DNA from: Bacteroidota bacterium
Lineage (GTDB): Bacteria; Bacteroidota; Bacteroidia; Palsa-948
Direction: 5' to 3'
NCBI GenBank assembly: GCA_016195025.1
Contig: JACQAL010000013.1
Location: 1 to 64,000 of the forward strand
Length of the DNA: 64,000 bases
Shown here: piece by piece, positions 23,901-32,615 of the stretch
Position numbering within the stretch: the first letter of the stretch is position 1
Layout of the letters: each line of letters starts with the position of its first letter
Position numbers and translations under genes: made by a program
Notes under the pieces: model-generated
Told to the model about the DNA's origin: nothing
Databases searched by the model: none
Seen by the model: only the letters and a program-made list of their open reading frames with translations

Positions 23901-26900
23901 ATCACACAGCCGGTAATTTTATCTTCGTCCGCTTCGCAAACAAATGTTTCGTGCAACGGTGGCAGTAACGGAACCGCAACCGTTTCCGCTTCGGGCGGAA
24001 CGCCTGCTTACACTTATTCGTGGAGTAATGGACAAACCACTTCAACCGCCACAGGATTAATTGCAGGAAATTATTCTGTCACTGTTACGGATTCCAAAGG
24101 TTGTACAACCACAAATACATTTTCAATCTCACAGCCAACTATACTTACATCCACCGTTACTCAAACGGGCGTTTCGTGTTTTGGAGGAAATAATGGCACA
24201 GCAACAGCAACAGTTTCCGGAGGAACTCCATCCTACACTTATTTATGGACGAACGGGCAAACTACATCCACAGCAACCGGATTGATTGCAGGAAATTATT
24301 CTGTAACGATTACGGATGCGAATGGATGTACCACCACTTCAACTTTCTCCATCACCCAGCCATTCGCTCCGCTTTCTTCTTCCGCTTCGCAAAATAATGT
24401 TTCGTGCAATGGAGGGAATAACGGAACAGCAAATGTTTCCACTTCGGGAGGAACACCGAATTATACTTATTCGTGGAGCACTGGCGCAACAACTTCTGCT
24501 ATTTCAAATCTCACAGCAGGAAATTATTCGGTAACCATTACGGATTCCAAAGGATGCACAATCACTTCAACTTTTTCCATCACACAACCCGGTATTCTTA
24601 TTGCAAGCGCTTCGCAAACCAATGTTTCGTGCAATGGAGGAAGCAATGGAACAGCAACCGCGATGCCCGCAGGAGGCACTTCGCCTTATACTTATTACTG
24701 GAGCAACGGGCAAACCACTTCCACTGCTACCGGACTTCTCTCGGGAAATTATACCGTAACAGTTACCGATATGAATGGGTGCACCATCACAGGGGTGATT
24801 TCCATCACGCAGCCATTCATTCTTACTGCTGGCGCTTCTCAAACAAATGTTTCCTGTTTCGGAGGAAACAACGGCTCGGCAACGGTTTCTCCTTCGGGCG
24901 GAACGCCTGCTTATTCTTATCTCTGGAGCAACGGACAAACCACTTTATCGGCAACAAATTTATCGGCAGGAAATTATTCCGTAACGGTTACCGATGCAAA
25001 CGGATGCACTGCTTCTCAGACAGTAACCATCACTCAACCTGCACTGCTTACTGCTGCTGTTTCTCAGACAAATGTTTCCTGCTTCGGAGGAAATAATGGC
25101 ATAGCCGCAGTTTCTCCTTCGGGCGGAACTCCATCTTACTCCTATCTCTGGAGCAACGGGCAAACCACTGCCTTTGCAACCGGATTGCCCGCAGGAAATT
25201 ATACTGTTACTGTTACCGATTCTAAAGGATGCACAACCACTGCAACTGTTTCTATCACGCAACCCGCGCTGCTTACCGCTTCTGTTTCTGCCGCTGCTGT
25301 TTCCTGTTTCGGTGGAAGTAATGGAACAGCAACTGTCACTGCTTCGGGTGGAACAATATCTTATACTTATCTTTGGAATAACGGACAAACAACTTCTACT
25401 GCAACCGGGTTGATTGCCGGAAATTATTCTGTAACCATTACCGATGCGAATGGATGCACAACAACCAATACGGTTTCCATCACGCAGCCCGCGGCTCCGC
25501 TTTCATCCACCGCTTCGCAGACAAATGTTTCCTGCAACGGAGGAAGCAATGGAACAGCAACGGTTTTTGTTTCTGGCGGAACAATATCTTATACTTATCT
25601 CTGGAACAACGGGCAGACAACTTCAACGGCAACAAATTTATCAGCGGGAAATTATTCCGTAACGATTACCGATGCCAATGGATGCACCACAACAAATATT
25701 TTTTCCATCACCGAGCCAACGCTTCTTACTTCCACTGCTTCACAAATCAATACCTGCAGCGGCTCAAGTAATGGTTCGGCCGTGATTTCTCCTTCGGGCG
25801 GAACGCCTGCCTATACTTATTTGTGGAGCAACGGACAAACTACTCAAACGGCTACGGGATTGCCTGCAGGAAATTATTCAGCAACCATTACCGATGCCAA
25901 TGGATGTACGACAACGACAACCATTACCATCACATTATTTCCTGCCGTATCATTCTCCGCTTCTCAAACAAATGTTTCTTGTTTCGGAGGAAGCAATGGT
26001 TCAGCAGCGGACTCTGCTTTTGGCGGCACCTCTCCTTTTACTTATCTCTGGAGCAGCGGACAAACAACTTCTGCCATCACAGGATTGACTGCGGGTAATT
26101 ACACGGCAACCATCACCGATGCCAACGGCTGCACGATTGCAAATACGATAACGATTACTGAGCCCCTTCTCTTAGCAGCATCCACCAGTGTAACAGCATC
26201 GGGATGTTCTTCCTGCACAGGAACATCCACTGCAAATGCATCGGGAGGAACTTCTCCTTATAATTATTTATGGAATCCAACGGGGCAGACCACACAAACG
26301 GCAACAGGACTGTGCGCGGGAACTTATACTTATGTGGTCAGCGATGCGAACGGATGCACCGCTTCTCAAACGGTTACCATTACCGGGCAATTAACACTTC
26401 TGACCAATTCTCAGACAAATGTTTCGTGTAACGGAGGAAGCAATGGAACAGCGGCAGTAACAGCCACCGGAGGTCTTTCGCCTTACACTTATTTGTGGAG
26501 CAACGGACAGACCACTTCTTCGGCAACAGGACTTTCTGCAGGCACCTACACCTTAACAGTTATTGATGTATTGGGATGCAGCAATACGCAAACAATTACT
26601 ATTACGCAGCCCGCTGTCCTCGCTTCCACTGCCGCGCAAACGAATGTATGCAGCGGTGCAAGCACCGGCATAGCAGCGGTTTCTGCTTCGGGCGGAACTG
26701 CGCCCTACTCTTATTTGTGGAGCACAGGAGCAACCACTGTTTTCATCACGGGATTGTCAGCGGGAAGTTATACCGTTACGACCACCGATGCCAACGGCTG
26801 TTCATCCACGGCAACCGTCATTACCATTATACCATTTCCTGCTGTGTTATCCGCCACTTCTCAGACGAATGTTTTATGTTTTGGAGGAAGCAATGGTTCG

Positions 26901-28994
26901 GCAACGGATTCTGCTTTTGGCGGGACACCGGGTTTTACTTATCTCTGGAGCAGCGGGCAAACTACTTCTGCTATTGCGGGATTATCAGCGGGAAATTACA
27001 TAGCAACCATCACCGATACAAATGGCTGCACGAAAACAGATACCATTTTCATCACGCAGCCCGCTGTTCTCCTTCCCAATACTTCGCAGACAAATGTTTC
27101 TTGTTTCGGAGGGAGCAATGGAACAGCGGCAGTGGCAGCGGCAGGAGGCACGCCATCGTATTCTTATCTATGGAGCAATGGTGCGACAACTTCTCAAATC
27201 ACAAATCTCACTTCTCAAATCTATTCCGTAACTATTACTGATGCGAATGGCTGCACAACAACGGATACAATTTTAATTACTCAACCCGCTCTTCTCACCT
27301 CCACCGTTTCGCAAACAAATGTTTCGTGCAATGGAGGAAGCGATGGAACAGCAGCAGCAAATGCAAGCGGAGGAACTTCTCCCTATTCTTATCTATGGAG
27401 TAATGGACAAACCACTTCATCGGCAACAAATTTATCAGCAGGAAATTATTTTGTTACAATTACGGATACAAACGGATGCGTGACTATTGATTCGGCATTC
27501 ATTACACAGCCGCCAGTTCTCAGCGCGGTTACAAATTCCGCGCCCGACACTTGCCTGCAGGGGAATGGAACAGCAACCGTTTCTGTTTCGGGTGGAACAC
27601 CTTCTTATTCTTATTTGTGGAACAACGGACAAACTGATTCCACCGCTACCGGACTTTTGCCGGGAAATTATTCGGTTACGATTACGGATGCTAACGGCTG
27701 CACTTTTTCAACTACGGTAACGGTTAATTACACGGGCAGCGCTGTGGCAAATGCCGGTCCCGATGCGAGTATTTGTTTTGGCAGTTCCGCTTCTTTGAAT
27801 GCAAGCGGAGGAATTAGTTACACCTGGTCGCCAGTCAACGGATTGAGCAATCCGAACATTTCTAATCCAACAGCAAATCCAACCGTAACCACTATTTACA
27901 TTGTTACCGTTACCGCTTCAAACGGCTGCGCAGCGTTGGATACCGTTGCAGTAACAGTGAACCCGCTGCCCACAGCGAATGCCGGTGCCGATGCGACCAT
28001 TTGTTTTTCCGACAGCACTACGCTTAACGCAAGCGGTGGCAGCGCTTATGTATGGTCACCCGCAAGCGGATTAAACAATGCGAACATTTCTAATCCTGCC
28101 GCGTCTCCTTCGTCTGCTACAAACTATACTGTTACGGTTACGGATGCAAACGGATGCACCAACACGGATGATATTACGGTTACTGTAAATCCTTTGGCAG
28201 TGGTCTCTCTGAATTACAGTATTATAGATGGCTGCGCGGTGCCCGCCTCAGTAACTTTTATGGCGTCCAGCGATATTGGTGTTACTTACCTCTGGGATTT
28301 TGGAGACAGCACCACTGCATCGGGAGATACCGTGGTTCACATCTACACAACTTCCGGAACTTATTATGCAACCGTTACAGTCATCACGGCTGATGGCTGT
28401 TCAACCATTGTGGTAGCAAACCCTCCCATCACTATTTATCCACACCCGGTGGCCGACTTTACAACAAGTCCTTCGGTTAATCCGATGACCATCTTTCATA
28501 ACACGATTGACTTCAGCAATCAATCCTCTGGCGCCACGAGTTATTATTGGGCGTTTGGAGATGGAGGCAATTCCAACAATACAGACCCTCAACATACTTA
28601 TGCAACCATCGGAGATTATGTAATTACGCTCATCGCCACGAATCAGTATGGCTGCACGGACACATTCCGGATGAAGACCACCGCAGAAGGCGATATTATC
28701 TTTCCCAACGCATTTACTCCAAATCCGAACGGACCTAACGGAGGAGGATACAGTTGGTATAATCTTGACAACGATGTGTTCTTCCCGTATGCCGCGTATG
28801 TGGAGGATTTCAATATGCAGATTTTTGACCGATGGGGAGAACTGATTTTTGAAACCAAGGATATTAAAATTGGATGGGACGGATATTACCGCGGAAAACT
28901 TTGCCAGCAGGATGTGTATGTTTGGAAGGCATCTGTAAAATTTATTGACGGAAGAACTTTAACTAAAGCAGGCGATGTAACTTTATTACGATAA
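20943..28994 (+). CDS. Giant SprB-repeat adhesin with T9SS type B sorting domain (2683 aa)
   Basis: Signal peptide (1-23, FSQ). Residues 24-380 form a unique alpha/beta domain with KIALFNNGGNEA, YVVISAGVFPGLAQC and DFVNQGGNFFAQCHAVEGG; the AQCHAV turn (242-247) resembles the nucleophile elbow of class I glutamine amidotransferase/ThuA-like folds (inference). An Ig-like unit is followed by 24 SprB repeats (about 471-2265), two Ig-like units (ANAGPDASICFGSS, ANAGADATICFSDS), two PKD domains (YLWDFGDSTTASGD, YYWAFGDGGNSN) and a type B CHU_C sorting domain (FPNAFTPNPNGPNGGGY ... MQIFDRWGELIFETKD ... WDGYYRGK). It is likely a surface filament for gliding or adhesion carried by the T9SS. It is followed by the PD40 and PorP/SprF genes in the same direction. 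Confidence 0.92.
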   Translation: MQKFYRICFLIFLGIGSNNVFSQYKDLPNPPSDLQTIPQGSLVIPMDNAHQNLFLTYPFNLKAYGLVNQLLQNDIPVKWVIKAGKAKDGIDFSATVERVYPSFVAASLQDFRASEFIVDSFWVNNPSPTTGQTATQVISTFANQWKVAVYRLTTNTTVDVRYTLDHRPKIALFNNGGNEAIAETILDTAKFTNYVVISAGVFPGLAQCYTFCSEMHWKMTDADTVITQKVTDFVNQGGNFFAQCHAVEGGDNLEGYERNEKFQTTTGLKELGLGNASNEYYNPDLAFMQFEGLMQPNENGSGKNWTFHAGSSWNTGVYHAVSTQNSLDTVIATGSHLAPPDSIGGNVFYLGGHNYKPYTSLLQINAARLYLNAALIPSARPTAFTVNAGSNTTICQGNSITLGGSPTGPVGATYIWSPASSLNNNTSPNPIATPTSSTLYTVVADNGGCTSNGAVTISVSAPPTVTASQNNVSCFGGSNGTATVSVSGGTPAYTYSWSNGQTTSSATGLIAGNYSVTTTDAAGCTKTSTVAITQPAAPLSSSASQNNVSCFGGSNGSTTVSVSGGTTAYTYLWSNGQTTSSATGLIAGNYSVTVTDSKGCTTTSTFSITQPVAPLSSSASQTNVSCNGGSNATATATASGGTTAYTYSWSNGQTTSSATNLSAGNYSVTITDSKGCTTTNTFSITQPAAPLASSASQNNVSCFGGSNGSTTVSVSGGTTAYTYLWNNSQTTSTISNLIAGNYSVTITDANGCTTTNTFTITQPVSPLSSSASQNNVSCFGGSNASASVSVSGGTPNYSYAWSNGQTTSSATNLSAGNYSVTVTDSKGCTTTSTFSITQPVAPLSSSASQNNVSCNGGSNGNATATASGGTTAYTYLWSNGQTTSSATNLSAGNYSVTITDANGCTTTNTFSITQPVILSSSASQNNVSCFGGSNASASVSVSGGTPNYNYSWSNGNSTSAISNLIAGNYSITITDANGCTTTNTFSITQPVILSSSASQTNVSCNGGSNGTATVSASGGTPAYTYSWSNGQTTSTATGLIAGNYSVTVTDSKGCTTTNTFSISQPTILTSTVTQTGVSCFGGNNGTATATVSGGTPSYTYLWTNGQTTSTATGLIAGNYSVTITDANGCTTTSTFSITQPFAPLSSSASQNNVSCNGGNNGTANVSTSGGTPNYTYSWSTGATTSAISNLTAGNYSVTITDSKGCTITSTFSITQPGILIASASQTNVSCNGGSNGTATAMPAGGTSPYTYYWSNGQTTSTATGLLSGNYTVTVTDMNGCTITGVISITQPFILTAGASQTNVSCFGGNNGSATVSPSGGTPAYSYLWSNGQTTLSATNLSAGNYSVTVTDANGCTASQTVTITQPALLTAAVSQTNVSCFGGNNGIAAVSPSGGTPSYSYLWSNGQTTAFATGLPAGNYTVTVTDSKGCTTTATVSITQPALLTASVSAAAVSCFGGSNGTATVTASGGTISYTYLWNNGQTTSTATGLIAGNYSVTITDANGCTTTNTVSITQPAAPLSSTASQTNVSCNGGSNGTATVFVSGGTISYTYLWNNGQTTSTATNLSAGNYSVTITDANGCTTTNIFSITEPTLLTSTASQINTCSGSSNGSAVISPSGGTPAYTYLWSNGQTTQTATGLPAGNYSATITDANGCTTTTTITITLFPAVSFSASQTNVSCFGGSNGSAADSAFGGTSPFTYLWSSGQTTSAITGLTAGNYTATITDANGCTIANTITITEPLLLAASTSVTASGCSSCTGTSTANASGGTSPYNYLWNPTGQTTQTATGLCAGTYTYVVSDANGCTASQTVTITGQLTLLTNSQTNVSCNGGSNGTAAVTATGGLSPYTYLWSNGQTTSSATGLSAGTYTLTVIDVLGCSNTQTITITQPAVLASTAAQTNVCSGASTGIAAVSASGGTAPYSYLWSTGATTVFITGLSAGSYTVTTTDANGCSSTATVITIIPFPAVLSATSQTNVLCFGGSNGSATDSAFGGTPGFTYLWSSGQTTSAIAGLSAGNYIATITDTNGCTKTDTIFITQPAVLLPNTSQTNVSCFGGSNGTAAVAAAGGTPSYSYLWSNGATTSQITNLTSQIYSVTITDANGCTTTDTILITQPALLTSTVSQTNVSCNGGSDGTAAANASGGTSPYSYLWSNGQTTSSATNLSAGNYFVTITDTNGCVTIDSAFITQPPVLSAVTNSAPDTCLQGNGTATVSVSGGTPSYSYLWNNGQTDSTATGLLPGNYSVTITDANGCTFSTTVTVNYTGSAVANAGPDASICFGSSASLNASGGISYTWSPVNGLSNPNISNPTANPTVTTIYIVTVTASNGCAALDTVAVTVNPLPTANAGADATICFSDSTTLNASGGSAYVWSPASGLNNANISNPAASPSSATNYTVTVTDANGCTNTDDITVTVNPLAVVSLNYSIIDGCAVPASVTFMASSDIGVTYLWDFGDSTTASGDTVVHIYTTSGTYYATVTVITADGCSTIVVANPPITIYPHPVADFTTSPSVNPMTIFHNTIDFSNQSSGATSYYWAFGDGGNSNNTDPQHTYATIGDYVITLIATNQYGCTDTFRMKTTAEGDIIFPNAFTPNPNGPNGGGYSWYNLDNDVFFPYAAYVEDFNMQIFDRWGELIFETKDIKIGWDGYYRGKLCQQDVYVWKASVKFIDGRTLTKAGDVTLLR
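22355..27738 (+). repeat. Array of 24 SprB repeats in the giant adhesin
   Basis: Each unit of about 225 bp encodes V-S-C-F/N-G-G-S-N-G ... GGTxxYTYLWSNGQTTS ... GNYSVTITDANGC ... ITQP. Several stretches, such as those encoding GNYSVTITDANGC and SNGQTTSSAT, are near-identical in DNA between distant units. Units 16, 18, 20 and 24 are the most diverged. Such homogeneity implies recombination or gene conversion and makes copy number likely to vary. Confidence 0.9.
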
Positions 28995-29003
28995 TAGGAT
29001 AGT

Positions 29004-30557
29004 ATGAAAACAAAGATATTTTTTTTAATCCAAATTATTCTTGTCACGCTGAGCGGAGTCGAAGCGTTTTCCCAGAAAACCGCTAAGCAAAAAATCCGCG
29101 AAGGCGATGAATATTTTTATAACAACGATTATGCAAGTGCGCGGAAATATTACAAAGATGCGTGGGAACTGGATTCTTCCGATGCAACGCTTGCGTTCAG
29201 ATTAGGAGTGAGCATGTATAATCTCAGGCAGTATAAAATGCAATCACTCCGCTATTTTGAAAAAGCAAAAGCCGCAAATCCCGAATCTAAATTTTATTTG
29301 GGAAATCTTTATCATCTCAACGGAGATTTTCAGGAAGCAATCAATATGCTCACCGATTATAAAAACATAGAGAAGAAAAAAATAAAAGATGCAGAAATAA
29401 ATTCGCTCATTGAAAAATCAAAAAGCGCTATGGAAATGACTGCGCATCCCGTGAATGTGAAAATTGAAAATATGGGTTCTGTCATTAATTCTGAATATCC
29501 GGAATATGTTCCGGTAATTTCTGCCGATGAATCAGAATTGATTTTCACTTCGCGCAGAGCCGGAAGCACAGGCGGATTGCGCGATGCCAACGGAGAATTT
29601 TTTGAAGACATTTACGTGTCGTACAAAAAAAACGGGCAGTGGTCTTCGCCCGAAGGAATCAGTTCGCTCAACACGCCTACGCACGATGCCTGCGTGGGGC
29701 TTTCACCCGATGGCGAACTTCTTTTTCTCTACAAGCCGAGCAAAGATTTCCGCACAGGCAATTTATATTTTTCCACCTATGCGGGAAACGATTGGATGGC
29801 GCCCATCAAATTAAATTACCCGGTTAACATGGATAATTCCATAGAGTCCAGCGCTTCGCTTACTGCCGATGGCAACACGCTTTACTTTTCAAGCAACCGC
29901 GCGGGCGGATTCGGCAAAAAAGATATTTACCGTGTTACGCGCCTCTCGAACGGTGACTGGAGCAAGCCGATGAATTTGGGTTCAACTATCAATACGCCCG
30001 AAGACGATGACGCGCCTTTCATTCATCCCGATGGAAAAATTTTATTCTTCAGTTCGCAGGGGCACAAGAATATGGGCGGCTACGATATTTTTAAATCAAC
30101 TTATAATAAGGAAGAACAAAAATGGTCGGAGCCGGAAAATCTCGGCTGCCCAATCAATACACCCGATGATGACATTTTTTTTGTTCTGTCGGTAGATGGC
30201 AAGCGCGGTTATTATTCTTCCGCGCGCGCAGGCGGCTATGGCGAAAGCGATATTTACACCATTTATTTCCCGGAAGAAAATCTGAATTTCTCTGTGATGA
30301 AAGGAATGGTGCTGAGCGCAGATTCTTCCAAACCCATTTATGCAAAAATAACTGTGAAGGAAAAAGAATCGGAAAAGTTGCAGGGCATTTACAGCACGAA
30401 TCCGCACACAGGAAAGTTTGTAATGATTGTGCCTCCGGAAAAAAATTATTCGATAGACGTAGAAGCCATTTCAAAAAAGTATGATTCTTTTTCTGAAATA
30501 ATTTCTCCCGGAAAAACTGAAGAAGAAACCAAAGTAATCAAACTGAAAGCGAAATGA
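29004..30557 (+). CDS. TPR and PD40 beta-propeller protein (PorE-like without OmpA domain)
   Basis: 517 residues. The signal peptide includes repeat-encoded VTLSGVEAFSQ. A TPR block (25-150) is followed by a propeller of PD40/WD40-like blades (VPVISADESELIFTSRRAG, LYFSSNRAGGFGKKDIYRV, ILFFSSQGHKNMGGYDIFK, GYYSSARAGGYGESDIYTI) and a carboxypeptidase regulatory-like beta domain (about 430-517: GMVLSADSSKPIYAKITVKE). PorE, a T9SS component, has the same order plus an OmpA peptidoglycan-binding end that is missing here. The gene starts 9 bases after the adhesin stop and overlaps the PorP/SprF gene by 4 bases (ATGA), so all three are likely cotranscribed. It is probably a periplasmic partner of the adhesin system. 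Confidence 0.87.
   Translation: MKTKIFFLIQIILVTLSGVEAFSQKTAKQKIREGDEYFYNNDYASARKYYKDAWELDSSDATLAFRLGVSMYNLRQYKMQSLRYFEKAKAANPESKFYLGNLYHLNGDFQEAINMLTDYKNIEKKKIKDAEINSLIEKSKSAMEMTAHPVNVKIENMGSVINSEYPEYVPVISADESELIFTSRRAGSTGGLRDANGEFFEDIYVSYKKNGQWSSPEGISSLNTPTHDACVGLSPDGELLFLYKPSKDFRTGNLYFSTYAGNDWMAPIKLNYPVNMDNSIESSASLTADGNTLYFSSNRAGGFGKKDIYRVTRLSNGDWSKPMNLGSTINTPEDDDAPFIHPDGKILFFSSQGHKNMGGYDIFKSTYNKEEQKWSEPENLGCPINTPDDDIFFVLSVDGKRGYYSSARAGGYGESDIYTIYFPEENLNFSVMKGMVLSADSSKPIYAKITVKEKESEKLQGIYSTNPHTGKFVMIVPPEKNYSIDVEAISKKYDSFSEIISPGKTEEETKVIKLKAK
29043..29066 (+). repeat. GCTGAGCGNAGTCGAAGC element in a signal peptide, copy 4
   Basis: Read as VTLSGVEA in the PD40 protein signal peptide. A decayed copy with the GTC.TGCTGAGCGG half follows in the next gene at 30593-30612. 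Confidence 0.9.
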
Positions 30558-31555
30558 AAAAGTTTCTGATTTATATCTTTTGTTTTTTTGCCGTCCTGCT
30601 GAGCGGAAAAGAAAAAAGTTTCTCGCAGTTGATGCACTTCACACAGTTTTATGCCGCGCCAACTTTTCTTAATCCCGCTTTTGCCGGGCTTGGAACCTGC
30701 TCGCGCGTAAATACAAATTACCGCGTTCAATGGCCCGAAATTCCCGGAGCATTCGTTACCACGCTCGTTTCCTTCGACCATCAGCTTTTTAAAAACCGAA
30801 CCGGTCTTGGATTTTTATTTACCAACGATAAAGCCGGAAGCGGAAATCTTCACTCCTCCTCTTTTGCCGGGCAGTACTCGCACCAGTTTTTACTCGGGCA
30901 TGGATGGAGTGCGAATGCCGGTGCCGAAGCAGGATACGTGATTCGCGATTATAACTTTTCAAAATTTGTTTTTGGCGACATGATTGCGTATGGAACTTCC
31001 GTCTCGGTGGAACAGCCCAATGCGCTGCGTGTGCATTATCTTGATTTATCATCGGGAGTTTTATTTTACAACCGGAGAAACTGGATTGGGCTTTCTGCAC
31101 ATCACATGAACATGCCAAATCAGGCGGTGATAAGTTCGGATAGCCGCTTGCCGGTTTTATATTCGGTTCACATGGGAACAAAAATTCCTGTGGGGAAAAA
31201 AATTGACCCAAATGATAATAATCCGCAGGAAAGCATCACGCCTGCATTTAATTACCGCCATGAAAATAAATTTGACCAGGCAGATATCGGATGTTATTAC
31301 GCCCGCCTTCCGCTCGTGCTCGGAATGTGGTACCGCGGCATTCCGCTTTTCAAATCCTATCAGCGCGGCTATCAGAATAATGATATGATTTCACTGATTG
31401 CCGGAGTTGCCATTGACCGTTTCAAGTTCGGTTATAGTTATGACGTAACTATTTCGCGCCTCTGGAAAAATACGGGCGGCTCGCATGAAATTTCTTTGTC
31501 CTACCAGTTCTGCAAGCAGCAGCCGAAAAAAGCATTTGCCTGCCCGAAGTTTTAG
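30554..31555 (+). CDS. PorP/SprF family outer-membrane protein
   Basis: 333 residues. Signal peptide (about 1-25, KSFSQ), then the family start LMHFTQFYAAPTFLNPAFAG, the RVQWPEIPGAFVTTLVSFDH block, alternating beta strands of a barrel, and GVAIDRFKFGYSYDVTISRL near the end. PorP/SprF proteins are outer-membrane partners of type B T9SS substrates and are often encoded next to their adhesin, as here; SprF is needed for SprB export in Flavobacterium. The signal peptide holds a decayed GTCCTGCTGAGCGG repeat. The C-terminus YQFCKQQPKKAFACPKF is short and basic. It is distinct from the PorP of the gld cluster. Confidence 0.9.
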   Translation: MKKFLIYIFCFFAVLLSGKEKSFSQLMHFTQFYAAPTFLNPAFAGLGTCSRVNTNYRVQWPEIPGAFVTTLVSFDHQLFKNRTGLGFLFTNDKAGSGNLHSSSFAGQYSHQFLLGHGWSANAGAEAGYVIRDYNFSKFVFGDMIAYGTSVSVEQPNALRVHYLDLSSGVLFYNRRNWIGLSAHHMNMPNQAVISSDSRLPVLYSVHMGTKIPVGKKIDPNDNNPQESITPAFNYRHENKFDQADIGCYYARLPLVLGMWYRGIPLFKSYQRGYQNNDMISLIAGVAIDRFKFGYSYDVTISRLWKNTGGSHEISLSYQFCKQQPKKAFACPKF

Positions 31556-31562
31556 ATTTAAT

Positions 31563-31570
31563 TACCTTTG
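31563..31570 (+). promoter_or_regulatory. Bacteroidota -7 box for metF
   Basis: TACCTTTG ends eight bases before the metF ATG and lies just after the PorP/SprF stop. A transcript from here would be nearly leaderless. The best -33 TTG is 24 bases away, which is long. Confidence 0.45.
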
Positions 31571-31578
31571 CCGTCCTT

Positions 31579-32535
31579 ATGAAAGTTGTTGATAGTATTA
31601 AGCAAGCAAAGTCCACGCTTTTATCTATAGAAATTCTTCCTCCGCTGAAAGGGAAAAGCATTCAGTCCATTTACAATATTATTGACCCGCTGCAAGAGTT
31701 CAAACCGGCATTCATTGATGTAACGTATCATCGCGAAGAATACGTTTACAAAAAACGCGAAGGAGGTTTTCTCGAAAAAGTTTCTGTGCGCAAACGCCCG
31801 GGAACGGTAGGAATCTGCGCGGCAATAATGAACAGATATAAAATTGATACGGTGCCTCATATTATCTGCGGAGGATTTACCAAAGAAGAAACCGAAAGCG
31901 CGCTCATTGATTTACATTTTCTTGGAATCGATAATGTGCTCGTGCTTCGCGGAGATGCGGTGAAGAATGAACGAAGTTTTATTCCTGAACCGGGCGGACA
32001 TCCGTACGCGGTAGATTTAGTTCAGCAGATAGTGAAAATGAATTCGGGAAAATATTTACACGGAGATGATGTGCTCGATGTTGCGCCAACCGATTTATGC
32101 ATTGGCGTTGCCGGCTATCCCGAAAAACATTTTGAAGCGCCCAACATGATTTCTGATTTGCGTCATCTGAAAGAAAAAGTAAATGCCGGAGCAGATTATA
32201 TAGTCACACAAATGTTTTTTGACAACCAGAAATATTTTGACTTCGTGAAAAAATGCCGCGAAATGGAAATTAATGTTCCGATTATTCCCGGAATAAAAGT
32301 TCTGACTTCAAAAAACCAGGCAATGCTTCTTCCGAAAACTTTTTACATAGACATTCCCGAAGAACTTTTAGTAGCCATTGAAAATTGCAAAGATGATTCT
32401 GAAGCGAAAGAAGCCGGCATTGAATGGTGCATCAAGCAGTCGAAAGAACTTGTAAAGTTTGGCGCGCCCGTTCTTCATTTTTATACGATGGGAAGTTCCG
32501 AACCCGTGAGAAGAGTTGCTTCTAAAGTTTTTTAA
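31579..32535 (+). CDS. metF: 5,10-methylenetetrahydrofolate reductase
   Basis: 318 residues, full length. LSIEILPPLKGKSIQSIY, FIDVTYHREE, TVPHIICGGFTKEE, NVLVLRGDAVKNE (the FAD/folate-binding strand), GVAGYPEKHFEAPN and TQMFFDNQKYFDFV are the ordered motifs of MetF. It reduces methylene-THF to methyl-THF with NAD(P)H and FAD for methionine synthesis. It stands alone: no metH or metE is near, and I see no SAM riboswitch in the 24-base gap upstream. Confidence 0.95.
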   Translation: MKVVDSIKQAKSTLLSIEILPPLKGKSIQSIYNIIDPLQEFKPAFIDVTYHREEYVYKKREGGFLEKVSVRKRPGTVGICAAIMNRYKIDTVPHIICGGFTKEETESALIDLHFLGIDNVLVLRGDAVKNERSFIPEPGGHPYAVDLVQQIVKMNSGKYLHGDDVLDVAPTDLCIGVAGYPEKHFEAPNMISDLRHLKEKVNAGADYIVTQMFFDNQKYFDFVKKCREMEINVPIIPGIKVLTSKNQAMLLPKTFYIDIPEELLVAIENCKDDSEAKEAGIEWCIKQSKELVKFGAPVLHFYTMGSSEPVRRVASKVF

Positions 32536-32615
32536 ACCTCCGAAAAACGAAACAATACGAAAAATACGAAAATGTATTTTGCCTTTCAAATCCTCAATCC
32601 TAAATTTTTATTTCC

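Noticed and set aside
22355-27738. CRISPR-like regular repeats
   Set aside because: The periodicity is that of 75-residue protein repeats in one open frame; units are contiguous with no unique spacers and no cas genes are present.
16078-31555. Horizontally acquired island
   Set aside because: The adhesin genes share codon style, signal-peptide repeats and T9SS dependence with the rest of the window; no integrase, tRNA site or direct repeats are seen.
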